The notes under the pieces are model-generated. The model did no database searches, was not told the DNA's origin, and saw nothing but the letters and a program-made list of their open reading frames with translations. A DNA stretch of 64,000 nt. Origin: Hyaloscypha bicolor E. Taxonomy: Eukaryota > Ascomycota > Leotiomycetes > Helotiales > Hyaloscyphaceae. This document shows positions 39,955-51,307 of this stretch, piece by piece. The DNA is taken from contig NW_020194512.1 of assembly GCF_002865645.1 (NCBI RefSeq), positions 1,089,119 to 1,153,118 of the forward strand. Reading direction: 5' to 3'. A program made the translations under genes and the position numbers. Numbering within the stretch: position 1 is the stretch's first letter; each line of letters opens with the position of its first letter.

Positions 39955-40569
39955 AGATCCACCCAGTATGTCAAATAATTTAATTAATTATAATTATTGG
40001 CCGGTAATCAAATTAAATTAAGTCAGAATCGTAGTAATCAAATTATAATTAATTACTGGGTCACGTGTTACTACACGTGACTATAAAGATAATATAAGCT
40101 TTATAGCGCAAAAGTAAAGCGTATTTTGCTATAATTTAGATATCGCCTTACTATTATAGGCTTAATAGCTAGTGTCCCGCCTTTACTCGCTTTATTTATC
40201 TTTATAAATAAGTACTATAGTAGGGGTTTTGACTTCTCTAGTCACGTGGGTGCTGTTATGTAATATCCAGAGCAAATAATTCACATATATATTACCTTGC
40301 TCTCTTTCTCTCTTTTTTGGAAATTAATTAATATTTATTTTCTTTATACTTTAGTTATATATTATTTAAAGAAAAAAAAGAGAATTTATTACTTATATAA
40401 CTTTTATATAAGTTTCATATAATAATTAGAAATAATTAATTATAATTTTTCTAATAATTAATTTTTTTTTGAAAGTCAATAATTAAATTATAATTAATTA
40501 ATTATTTAATTTAATTAAATATAATTAATTACTTTAATTATTTTTTTAATATACTAGATCCACCCAGTA
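39955..40569. mobile_element. Possible insertion flanked by 14-bp direct repeats
   Basis: AGATCCACCCAGTA occurs at 39955-39968 and again at 40556-40569, enclosing 587 bp. The enclosed segment starts TGTCAAATAATTT, has CACGTG motifs near 40062-40078 and 40242-40247, and ends in about 250 bp of A/T-rich sequence. A 14-bp duplication is longer than that of LTR elements or most DNA transposons; it would fit a LINE- or SINE-type insertion with an A/T-rich tail, but no coding or tRNA-derived part was recognised. Confidence 0.4.
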
Positions 40570-41023
40570 ATAAGGAATTATAAGCAGTATATAATTATCT
40601 AGGTAATTCAGGGAGTATTATTCTAATAGCTATAACTACTTTCCTAGTATCTATATTAAATAAGGGATATAATACAAGCAAAATCATGGTCTATATTTCT
40701 TATACTAATTATCTGTTTGTACTAATTACTTCCTGGTACTACTGGGATTACAGTACTAATAAATTGTTTATACTAATAATTTAATAGTACTACTAATTAA
40801 AAAATATAATATATTTATTATATTATTATTATAAAAAAATTTATTAAATAAAAGATATATATAATAATATATATAATAATTAAGAATAAAAAAGGTATAA
40901 AGAAAACTAAGTAAAATAAGTGCACAGCATGTAACCTGCTTGAACCCTATTACAATAGTATATAATTGGTTAAAGGATTACGAGATATAAGAGTGCCGTG
41001 GAATTAAGGTTTACGCTTAACGA
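40570..41023. other. Intergenic, AT-rich, no feature seen
   Basis: A mix of unique-looking and A/T low-complexity sequence. I see no gene, terminus or RNA. Confidence 0.5.
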
Positions 41024-41297
41024 GCCTAACGAGCCTGCAGACAAAAGTCCGTATTTTTAGGGCATTTCGCTAAGAAACGAGTCCCATAACTATTTTGGAC
41101 CCTTTCATTTTATATTCAGAATTAGGTTTAAAGGCCTTCTAAACTCAATCTATCCTTTTTTATTGTGTGCGCTTAAAATATACGAGGTTTTAATCTGTAG
41201 TTGTGAAGAAACTGCGAAGTGAAGTGGGCGACTTTGGTTTTGTGACGCCTGAAAACCTCGCTAAAAACACGGACTTTTGTCAGCAGGTTCGTAAGGC
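41024..41297. mobile_element. MITE-like element with 37-bp terminal inverted repeats
   Basis: The ends 41024-41060 and 41261-41297 are inverted copies with about four mismatches; the core is CTGC(A/T)GACAAAAGTCCGT. The interior of about 200 bp has no coding potential. No confident target-site duplication was found, so the outermost bases are uncertain. It sits about 240 bp upstream of the hydrolase gene start and appears unaffected by RIP. Confidence 0.7.
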
Positions 41298-41536
41298 AGA
41301 ACATGCCAAAATCGGGCATTGATGGTTTTAGCCGCTACTGTGTAGCAGACTATTAGTCATTGCTAGCAAGCTAATCAAGACTCGAAGCCAGTCTCGTCTC
41401 CACGGCCGCAGGAGCCGCCTGTTCCAGCCACGTCATCAGTGACCTGAGGGATTTAAATTGCTTCCTCGCTCGGATTTTCGATTGCAGCCGCGACCATTCC
41501 TACATCCAGTATTCCCACAAATTCGCCGGAAGAATC
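41298..41536 (+). promoter_or_regulatory. Upstream region of the hydrolase gene
   Basis: Normal-composition 5' flank between the MITE-like element and the proposed ATG. It should contain the promoter and 5' leader, but no TATA box or defined binding site could be singled out with confidence. Confidence 0.3.
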
Positions 41537-42793
41537 ATGGCTCAGCCAAATAACCAAGATGTAGGGTCGAGTCAAGGAATCAACACCCTGCCATCGAGCC
41601 AGGTCGAACTGGGATACAAACCATCACGCCTGGCTCGGAACCTGTCACAGCAGAGTGAGGATCTCTACTGAGCAATAATTAACCTAGCTGACTGAAGTCT
41701 CCAATCAGTGTTGTGTTCGTTCATGGGCTGCAAGGCGATCCAGTAAACTCATGGACCTATACACCTCCTGCGATACAGTCCCAAGCTTGTACTATCCGAT
41801 CTCGCCTCCAAAAATTGAGTCTGTTTCCTAAGCGCCAGCCCAGCGAAGTACCACCAGCAAAACCCGAGCACGCACCGGTCTTCTGGCCAGGGGATCTACT
41901 GGCGGTTGATAAGGACCTGAGCAACGTTCGACTGCTCACTTTTGGGTACAATTCAGACGTTTTGCGCATATTCGGTGCCACCGGGAGGAACAACATCTCA
42001 CAGCATGCTAAGAACTTAGTGGGAGACCTACTCGGAGAGAGGGAGGTAGGAAACCGATTAACGAATCCCTCTTGACAATAGCCATGCTAATGCACAGATT
42101 CATAGGGAACCGCACGGCCAATCATCTTCGTATGCCATAGTCTAGGAGGAATAATAGTTAAAGAGGTATATTATCCTTATCGTCAATCTCATCCACTTCC
42201 CAGCCTTAATACGGACCAGGCATTGAGACTCTCGTCAGTGGCGCAGTTCCGGCCCAGAGAGCAGAGATTATATCAGGATACCTTCGGAATAGTCTTTCTT
42301 GGCACTCCACACCGTGGTTCCTCGTGGGCTTCATGGGGTAGTCTCTGCAGCAACCTTGCGAAACTAGCTCTCCAGTCAACAACGTCGACGCTATTACAAC
42401 AGATCCAGGTCGACAGCGCTGTTCTACAGATTATCGCCCACAACTTTAGCAACATGATCAGAGACGACATCAAGATCCACTCATTTCGAGAAGAGCGGGG
42501 CATGAGTGGTCTATACGGCTTCGATGCTAAGGTAGCGTAGTAAGTTTCATTCTACCCTATGATTTGCTGACTGTTGAGAATAGGTCGTGGACGATTTCTC
42601 TTCCATAGTCGGAGATGCTGCTGAGGGACAGGAGGGAATCGACGCCAATCATCTCCAGATGTGCAGGTTCACTTCAGCAGACGACCCGGGCTATAAGAAA
42701 GTTCGCAGGATCATCGTTTTCTATGCTAAGGATTCCCAGAAGAAAGACGGCCAGAGTCAAGGAAGTGTTAACGACCAATTAGAATCAGGTTAA
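41537..42793 (+). CDS. SesB-like alpha/beta hydrolase (serine esterase domain), multi-exon
   Basis: The protein has the layout of fungal SesB/DUF676-type esterase domains, known as N-terminal effector modules of NLR-like and incompatibility proteins. Exons: 41537-41654, 41709-42045, 42106-42165, 42220-42531, and 42584 to about 42788. Introns are 52-60 bp, GT..AG. Visible motifs: FVHGLQGDPVNSWTY (oxyanion region), RPIIFVCHSLGGIIVK with the nucleophilic Ser, FLGTPHRGS, then VVDDFSSIVGDA and DANHLQMCRF with the candidate catalytic His. Joining the first exon (MAQPNNQDVG..) to the second by the obvious intron is out of frame by one base, so that exon, or the start, is uncertain, or there is a frameshift. 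The last exon reaches a stop at 42791-42793 or splices at 42788 into the next ORF. Codon use is normal, with no RIP. Confidence 0.75.
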
Positions 42794-42864
42794 TCGAAAA
42801 CTCAGCATTCTACTGCTATCTATTGGTCCGTAAGTTCTCTGCTGACTTTTTTCAACGGAGATAG

Positions 42865-44066
42865 AGCTGCGGAAACTCGAACGGTCAGTAAGCCATAAAT
42901 TACGAATGGATATGGATTTCAACAAGCTCCAAATCTCTGGACAACCACCGCGGCTTACGGTAGAGTTACCAGTTTTTCGGGCATCTGCTTTTGAAGCCAG
43001 TCCGGAACAGCTGCTTCAGCATTCCCAGAGGACATTTGGCAGCTCTGCCTTTGAGCTAGCAGATATGCTCCAACTACTGCCTGATCAAACTCGCTCTAGT
43101 GTACTCGAGATGGAAACCAAGAACTTGCAGGACTTAGTATACGATGACCACACCTACTACTGCACGTGCTCCCGGACAGACCTTCTGCGTTTTGTCAATC
43201 AGCATTTCTCCCGCGTTCGTGAAACTTCTGGGAGAGTCATTGTCGAAACGGATGTCGGCCTTTTCACTTTCATCCACACAGACAGACACCTGATTGTCAG
43301 GTTCAATGGAAACGAGAAGGCCCCCGAAGCCATCGCACCTGCGAGTCAGGACTACGATTCTCTAAGGAAATGTGCTTCAGGGTTGTGGTGCATCCGGGAC
43401 GACGACGACATTGTCCGTCCTGGAAAAACACAGCATTGGCAACGCCTCGACGATGTGGACGACTTGCTTCTGTCTCTCCGCATCGAGCACAAGAACTCCA
43501 TATACTTTCTGAGCCAGAGGACATACCAAGACATCGAGCTACGTGTACGGTTTGCAAGGGATCTTGGCGAGGCACTGCAGAAAGTATGTGCACGGATTCG
43601 GGACACATTTGCAACTCCAGAATTGGAATTATCCTTTGATATGTTCACCACGACCTGCCAGAGGTCCTACAGTAATCCCGAAGGCCTTGGCGTTATTACA
43701 GCAGGATTCTCTCTAATATTGAATGATGCATTCCACTTGATCTACCGTCAAAGAGCTGATCAACTATCGCAAAGTCAGAGCCCATCCCAGGACAAGCTAG
43801 ACAGGGACAAGACGGATTTCATGACGCAGTGTCTCAGCCTCCGTCAGGATCTTTTCAGCGTCTACGAGGCAACACCATCCATCCTTAGTCTTCAAAATCG
43901 TTTGATAGAGGTTGTGAAGGATGCACCAGCTCTTGTTTTTGGCCAATGTGGGTTGTCTTTGAAGCTCAAGGCCTGTGGGCAAATTATTCTTCATCGTTCT
44001 GTGGGCGTACCAGAGGAATGGCTCGTTATTCTCCGTGGAGGAGATGGGAATGTCCTGGTTGGGTAA
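42865..44066 (+). CDS. Unrecognised protein, 386 codons from ATG; possible C-terminal part of the hydrolase gene
   Basis: An intact frame runs from ATG 42906 to a TAA at 44064-44066; the same frame is open upstream to 42846. An intron 42789-42864 (GT..AG, with a CTGAC branch-like motif at 42842-42846) would join it in phase to the hydrolase, giving one protein of roughly 730 residues; otherwise it is a separate gene. The sequence is soluble-looking, without signal peptide or membrane segments. It includes an Asp-rich loop (RDDDDIVRPG, about residue 165) and a long helical middle (RVRFARDLGEALQKVCARI). I see no NACHT, NB-ARC, TPR, ankyrin or WD repeats. The position after a SesB domain suggests a sensor or effector partner module, but no function is claimed. 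Confidence 0.6.
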
Positions 44067-44230
44067 TGTCCATTGCGTTACCGTATACAGCATATTATGT
44101 TGGTATCATGTGGGCGCGTCATGGTGACTTGAGGTTGATTCGGACGCACATCTAATGCCTTGTAGGCCATGTTCATGCCAGAACTGGTCTGTTAACAGAC
44201 AAAGGGTTTAATGAGTCTAGAAGAGGTTTA
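44067..44230 (+). other. 3' flank of the gene and edge of the normal-composition island
   Basis: Presumably 3' untranslated sequence. Composition turns abruptly AT-rich at about 44220. No defined polyadenylation signal was chosen. Confidence 0.4.
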
Positions 44231-47200
44231 TTAATAAAGTAATTAAAATAATTATATTAAAAGTTGTTTTTAGTATAAAAAATAATATAAAAAAGAAAAG
44301 TATATATAAAACTTTTAAAAAAAACTAAATTTAATATAATATTTTAATAATATTAGCAGAGGATCTTGCTATTACATATATATTCTTAGTTTTTACTAAA
44401 ATGCAGCCAATGTTTTGGTTAGTATAAATTCTTGTAAAAAGTGAATCCAAGAGAGAGTAATTTGAATATTAATATAGCTTGGAAATTATATTATAATAAA
44501 GTAATAAAGACCAGATATTAAATAAATAAATAATGTATAAGACTAGTTACTTTATTATATACCAGATACCATAAGTATAAGGGTTTGAATTCAGATATAT
44601 ATTAATTTTAGATATAAGACATAGTATAAGAGATTAAAAAAAAGAATAATTTCTCGCGTTTTATAGAATTTACCCGAGATTATATAATATTAAAATATAT
44701 AATCCCGTAATAATAAGTTGCATTTGCCTCGACTTTATATAATACAAAACCTAAAACAATTATTCTATTATAAGTAATTAAGTAAAATATTATTTCTATA
44801 ACTAGGAAAGTTCTAGTATATTAAATATATTAAATAAGTAATTTTAACCGAGAATTTATTTTGGGCTATTTATTTTAGAATAGATTATTTAGATTAAATA
44901 ATTATTTAAAGCAGCTTTTATTATAAAAGACATATTTTATAACTTGTATTTTATAATAAATTCTTTCTTATAATTAAGAAAAGCCTAAAATAGTCTAAAA
45001 GCTAAATAAAAAGTTCTAAATAATAATTAAAGCTAGAAGCTCTTAATAAGAACTAATTTATATTTAAAGTAAATTATTAAGTATTTCTAGAAATCTGGAA
45101 TTTTAGCTTCGAGAAATAATACTTTTTTAAAAGATATATATTACTAAAAAACTTCTTTAAAATATTATAATTTCTTATAATTTACTTTTAAGAAAACTAT
45201 AGCTTTTAAAAGAAATTTTCTAAGAACTAGCTATTCTCGAAAATTCTTTTATATAATAGATATTTCTCGAATATTACTTTTAAATATATTTATTTTTTTA
45301 AAGAATTCTTTTATACTTTTTTCTTTCTTTAAAATTTTCTTTTAGTACTTTAAACTTTCTAAATATAATACTTTTTCAAAAGATATTTTTTAATTTTTTA
45401 ATTTTTCTAGTATTTCTTATATTAAAATAATACTTTTAGCTTATAAATTATTATAGGCTTAAGATTAGGCTTTTTTTTTTAAAAAAAAGTAATACTTAAT
45501 TATTAATTTTTATTATATTACCTTATTAATAATATATTATATTATAAATTATTATATAATAATTTATAATAACTTATTTTTTATTTTATTATATATTATA
45601 ATTTTAATAAAATAATATTAATTTACTTAATTAAAAATAAAAATATTAAGAATAAAAATATCTGAAATAAAACTAGCTAAAATTATAAATATAAATAAAA
45701 TATATAAATCAAATATTATATAAAAATTAAGTAATATAGAAAAACCAAATAATATATAAATATTATATAAATTACTCTATTTTTCAAATATTTTTTATAA
45801 ATAATTCCTTTAATCTTTATTTAATAAGCTTATTAAATATTATTACTTGAGGTTTTATTTACTTGATTTTATTTAATAGTTTTTATATATTTATTTAAAT
45901 AATTAGTTTCTTTATAGAATTAGTTTTTATTTTAGTAATTAGTTTCCCGGTATATTATTATATAATAAAAAATATTTGCTTAATATATAATTAGTTTTTA
46001 TATAAAACAAAGTATTAGATTTAACTAGTTTAATTTAAATAACTAGTTTTATTTAAATAACTAGTTTTATTTAAATAACTAATTTTATTTAAATAACTAG
46101 TTTCTTTTAAAAAGAATTATTAATAATTAGTCTTATTTAAATAACTTAATTTACTTATAAATTTATAATAATAATTGAAGTTTTAATTAAATATATAATA
46201 AAAATAATTCTTGAGCTTTAAATAAAAGAAAGATTATTTATATTATTTAGTAATTAATTTCTATTACTTTATTATAATATAATAATTAAATATTAGTTAT
46301 ATTTTAATAAAATATATATATAATAAAATGATTTTTTACTAATATTATTAATATATTTTAAGAAAACCTCGGGTTTTAAAGAACTTAAATTAATGATTTT
46401 AAATATATTTTATTTACTAATTATTAGTATAGCTATTTCTTTAGGAATTATATATATAGTTACGGATTTCGGGATATGAAATATAAGTAATAAAATATAA
46501 GTAATAAAATATGGAATATGAGATATAATTATATAACCTCGCGTTTTATAAGTAATTTAACTAATAATTAGTTTTTATTAGGCTTAATAAATTTGGGAAT
46601 TATATATTAATACTATAATTTGTAATTCTTACTTTTAAATATTAATTACTTTATTAATTTAATATACTTTTATTTTATATATATTATATAATAATATTAT
46701 ATATTACTAGTAAACTAATACTAATTAGTTTATATATATAGATTAAAAAAGATTTTAGATTAGTTCTAAAAGCATTTAATAGCCTAAAATAAAGCTAGTC
46801 TATTTTATATTAAAGGAGAAAACTATTTATTAATTTTATAAAAGTATTTAATAGCTTATAAAAAATATATCTAGCTGTTACTAATTAATAAGAGATTAGT
46901 TATTTGACTATCTGTTTATTTAACTTCTATTATTATTTAAAACTAATTTCTTTTAACCCCAAAATTACTTTCTTGGAAATTATCTTTTCTATTTATATAA
47001 TACTCGAATTTATAGAACCCTTTTTCCGGAATATATATCCTATAATATCCTTAAAGCTCTTTAATTATAATTTCGATTTTATTATTAAATCGAGCCTTTC
47101 AAGCTTTAGACTTTCTTGGAATTATAATATTTTATTTCCTAAATTTCTTATTATAACCGAAATTTTTAGAAGCGAAATATTTATTTTAATATCTTTATTA

Positions 47201-47299
47201 TTAAATTATTTTTACAAATCTATTATAAACTATTTTACTTTTAAACCTCTTTTATTATGAATTATATATATATATATATTAGGAAAAAGCTAAACTCGG
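44231..47299. other. AT-rich degraded sequence
   Basis: Long A/T-rich stretch. A few islands (44360-44460, 44640-44760) are less extreme. An open frame of 118 codons at 46904-47260 has Ile/Phe/Leu/Asn-dominated composition typical of chance frames in such DNA, and is not called as a gene. The 5' end of copia copy D2 should lie near the right end of this stretch, but no LTR pair could be defined. Confidence 0.5.
46022..46104. repeat. 18-bp minisatellite
   Basis: About four copies of TTTTATTTAAATAACTAG in tandem, with one or two base changes between units. Confidence 0.8.
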
Positions 47300-50200
47300 T
47301 TTAATATAAATATTAATAAAGGAAAAAAGCTAATTAAGAAATAAGAGAACGATATTAATTCAATAATTATAATAAAAAATAATTTTTAGAAATATCTAAT
47401 TACTAAAATATATTAATATATCTTATATAGAAAGAATAATAATAATTTATAGAATTTGTTTTAGAATAACTTTAAAAACTTTAATACTATAGTATTTAGT
47501 TAAATTACTTATATATTATTATAAAGTCTTTAAGCCTAATTTTAATATAATAGTATTTATATTAAATAAAGTTATAAGAGCCTTATTATTATATAATTCC
47601 TTATTAATCTTATTTAAAAGAAAATAAAATATATATAAAATAAAACTAATATTATTAAAAGTAGTCTAATTAGATTAGATCTTTTTTAGAGACCTATTAT
47701 ATTAGTTTATTTTACTTTAAATAGAGCTATATATAAGGAAATTAGATATTTTTAATTAAGAAATCAAGCTATTTATTATTTTTACTTATATAATTACTAT
47801 TATTATTACCGAGCCCGAAAATCTATTAGTTAATATCTATTATTATTACTAAAAGCTTATTAGAAAAATAGTAAAAATATATTTCGAGATATAAAAATAC
47901 AATAAATCTAATAATAGTTTTAATTATAAAATTATTATTTTTCTTAATATTTACTAATATATAAAGCTTTTAGAAAAGATACTAATAAAGGCTTTTTTAT
48001 TATATTAAAGAAACTAATATAAAACTACTTTTATAATAACTAGTTCTCTTAATATATATATAAAGAGGCCTATATAAATATTTATAGCTTTTTTAAAGCC
48101 TCTAATTTATATAATTAAAATTTAGATAAATAAATACTATTATTTTAGTTATTATAATAATTAAATATTCTAAAAAAACAATATTCGAGCTTGTCTAAAT
48201 ATTAATTAATAACTTATATTAATTATAATATAGCCTTGCTTTTATTTTATAAAATACCGAATTCCTTTATAATAAAATTATTATTTCTTATTAAAGCTTA
48301 TTAATATATTAATATATAATTTCGAACTCTTTTAATAAACTCAGCTAGTTTATTAATAAACTTTAATTATTTATTACTATTTATAAGAAAAAGTAAAAAA
48401 TTAATACTAAAACTTTTTTTATTAATTAATAATATTATTTTTAAAATTCTTTAAGTTATTATTTATCCGGAAATTATTAATATAGATCTAGTTATAATTT
48501 TGGAACTTGTAATAATTATTTCAAGTTCTATAATTATAATAGTTATATTCTAAAGTTATATTTTATATATAGGAGACCCGAATACTATTTATAGAAATAA
48601 GAGACTAAAAAGGCTTAATTTAAGAATAAAAATATTTATTAATTTAGATTTCGAAATTCCTATAATTTTAATAAATATTTTAATAATATTTATATATAGT
48701 ATATTACCGGAATTAAAAGAGAAAAGAATAATAAAAGTAGTAAGAATAAATTAGAAAATAATACTTTTAAAGCTTTATTAATAGAAATAAATAAAGAAAA
48801 GAAATATTATTTAAATTTCTATTTTATTTTAATTAAAAGCTTTTTAATTACTATTATTACTTTTATTTTTATTATTTCTATAACTAATACTTTTATAAAT
48901 AATCTTATTTTTCTTTCTTTTATATATTAAATAATAATTGAAAACCACGCTTTAGAATTTATTAAATAAATAAAAAATACTTAAATATTTATAATTAATA
49001 ATATATTAAAATATAATACTTATTACTTTTACGAAATTATAATTAATATTAGAGCCTTTAGATTTTTAATTACTAGTTCTAACTAATTCCAAGCTTTATA
49101 GCAGACTAATAATAGTATTAAACTTAATAAAACTATTAAAAAATAAGTTAATATTTAGTTTAGTATTAGATTTATATTCTTTATTAGATCTATAATAATA
49201 AGAATATTAATTAAACAAGTATAATTCTATATTATATCTATAAAAACTTTATTTTTATTTAGTTTAGCTAATATAAATAAGCTAGAAGTTTATTTTAATA
49301 ATTTTATTAATTATCTTATTATTTTTATTAAATATAATATTTTAAATACTTTTTATTATTTTAGAATATTATATTATAAAGCTTTATTTCCGAATTCTTT
49401 ATTTATAATCCTTGCTTTTTTATAGAGATTAAATTATAATATTTATATTACTATTTTAATTATTTATTTATTAGTAAGCTCCCAAATATATTAGAATAAA
49501 TAAGCTATAATATTAATATAAAAGCCTTTAAATACCTTATAAAATATTATAAGTAATACTAGAAATATAGCTAATTATTTAAATAATTCAAGTTTAATTT
49601 AAGAAATAATATTAGTTTTAATTATTTTATTATTATTAATATTTTCTATATTTCTAATAAGTTTATATTTTATATTATTAATAAAGGCACTTAATATTAA
49701 GCCAGCTAATAACTTTAAAATATTAGTATATTATATACTTGAGATATTCTAAAATAATATTAAATTAATACTTATTTAGGTTCTTTGAATTAGATTATAG
49801 TAGATATTAGAAAGTAGTTTACTAATAAAAAGTTTATTTAGTTTATAAATACTATAAGAACTAAGATTAAAATTATTTCTATAAAAGCTTATAATTTTAT
49901 TAGAATTATAAAATACTATTATAGCCCGATTTAATATATTTATTTTATTATTATAGCCAAAATTAATAGAATTAATAAGAATACCGTATTTTAAATAGCT
50001 TTTAAGGCTATTAATAACTTTATAGAATCTAATAGTATTATTTTAAATAACTAAATATAATACTTTATTATTAATTATATTATAGTAATTAGTAATATTT
50101 AAAAAAGTAATAATAGAAATTCAAAAGCTTTAAACTAAATATTAAATCGCAAATACTTTAAATACTCTAAATAATTCTAATATTACTAATATTTATAAAT

Positions 50201-50919
50201 TTCTCCTGAATTCAAATATTCTTATATAATATAAAGGAAATATGAGCTAATTTAGTAATTATAATAAGCTATATAAGCTAGTAGCTATTAATAAAAAGAA
50301 CTATATACTAGCTCTATTATATAATAATATTATCTTTTATTTAATCTTTATAAAGCTCTTTTATATAGGGAATATTAAAGTTAATATATCTAAATCTAAA
50401 TATAATTCCGAATTTTATAATAAAATTAAAAGTAATATAAGTATAATTTCTTCTATTATTCCCGCTATTTTATTAAAGTATAATAAAGAATATCCTTATA
50501 AAAACCCGAATATTATAATATTCTTATAAGATAATAATTTATATAAGGATTTCTATTAAGTTAAATTTACTAGTTTTTTAAAAAAGAATATATTTAAAGT
50601 TATTTCTAAATCTTAGATATTAAAGGAAATATATATCTTTAATTCCCGGTTTATTAATAAGATTAAGAATAAGAATATGGAAAGAGAACTTAAGAAATCG
50701 AGACTAGTTATTTAAGCTTATAAAAATAATAATAAATATATAATATTAATATAATTATTTATTATTTAATATATTAGCTAAAGAATTATTATTAATATTA
50801 TAACTATAATAATAAATATTATGTAATTATATTTATATAATATTTTAAAAGCTTATATCTAATTAATAATTTTATTTAATTATAATTTTTATATTAACTT
50901 ATTTTATAAACTTATTAAA
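47300..50919 (+). mobile_element. Family D Ty1/copia copy D2, left segment (RIP-degraded)
   Basis: On the plus strand a copia polyprotein can be followed through many stops. The clearest part is the start of the reverse transcriptase (about 50520-50919), containing IFNSRFINKIKNK and KSRLVIQAYKNNNK, which correspond to the SRxVxxIKxK and KARLVxQGY blocks of Ty1/copia enzymes. The section 49600-50190 matches D1 in reverse complement. Upstream (about 47480-48950) is probably gag, at low certainty. The element is cut at 50919 by the family C chromovirus, with TTAAA (50915-50919) duplicated at 60782-60786, and resumes there. Confidence 0.65.
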
Positions 50920-51217
50920 TATAATATATATAGAGTTATATATAACTTAAGGGCATATAACGAACCTCGGATATTATAGGTATTAATTAGGGAAATTAAA
51001 GGCCCTTTAATATTATAACTAACTACTATTTATATTATAAATATTAGGCTTATAAATTACTAATTATATATATATTATTAGGGCCTCTTATTTAGGGAGA
51101 GCTTCCCTGAACCTTATAGGAGAAATAGAGATTAATTCTATATTAAATTTAATACTATAGTTTTATAACTTACTAATTCATTCTATTATCTTATTACCTA
51201 TTAATAAATACCTTATA
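50920..51217 (+). repeat. Family C 5' LTR
   Basis: 298 bp, TATAATATATATAGAG.. to ..ATAAATACCTTATA. The differences from the 3' LTR that I saw are transitions. Confidence 0.92.
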
Positions 51218-51307
51218 AGCTAATCTCTCTATTCTTAAAAAAGATAGTTTAATAAGTAATTATATCTCGAAATCTGCGAAATATATAATTTCTCGCCGGA
51301 GCTATTC
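51218..51307 (+). other. Family C leader next to the piggyBac-like insert
   Basis: Immediately after the LTR (AGCTAATCTCTCTATTC) is the expected primer-binding position; the priming tRNA was not identified. A TTAA at 51249-51252 and another at 53350-53353 bracket the piggyBac-like element and could be its target duplication. However, the sequence between the left TTAA and the inverted repeat does not match the right end. Confidence 0.4.

Noticed and set aside
39753..39983. Overlapping open frames on both strands
   Set aside because: They overlap each other almost completely, are short, and show no recognisable domain; neither can be supported over the other.
43303..43651. Several open frames on the minus strand and in another plus frame
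   Set aside because: Shadows of the 386-codon ORF in GC-balanced coding sequence.
46904..47260. 118-codon open frame on the plus strand
   Set aside because: Dominated by Ile, Phe, Leu, Asn and Tyr as expected from AT-rich DNA; no motif, start context or conserved neighbour.
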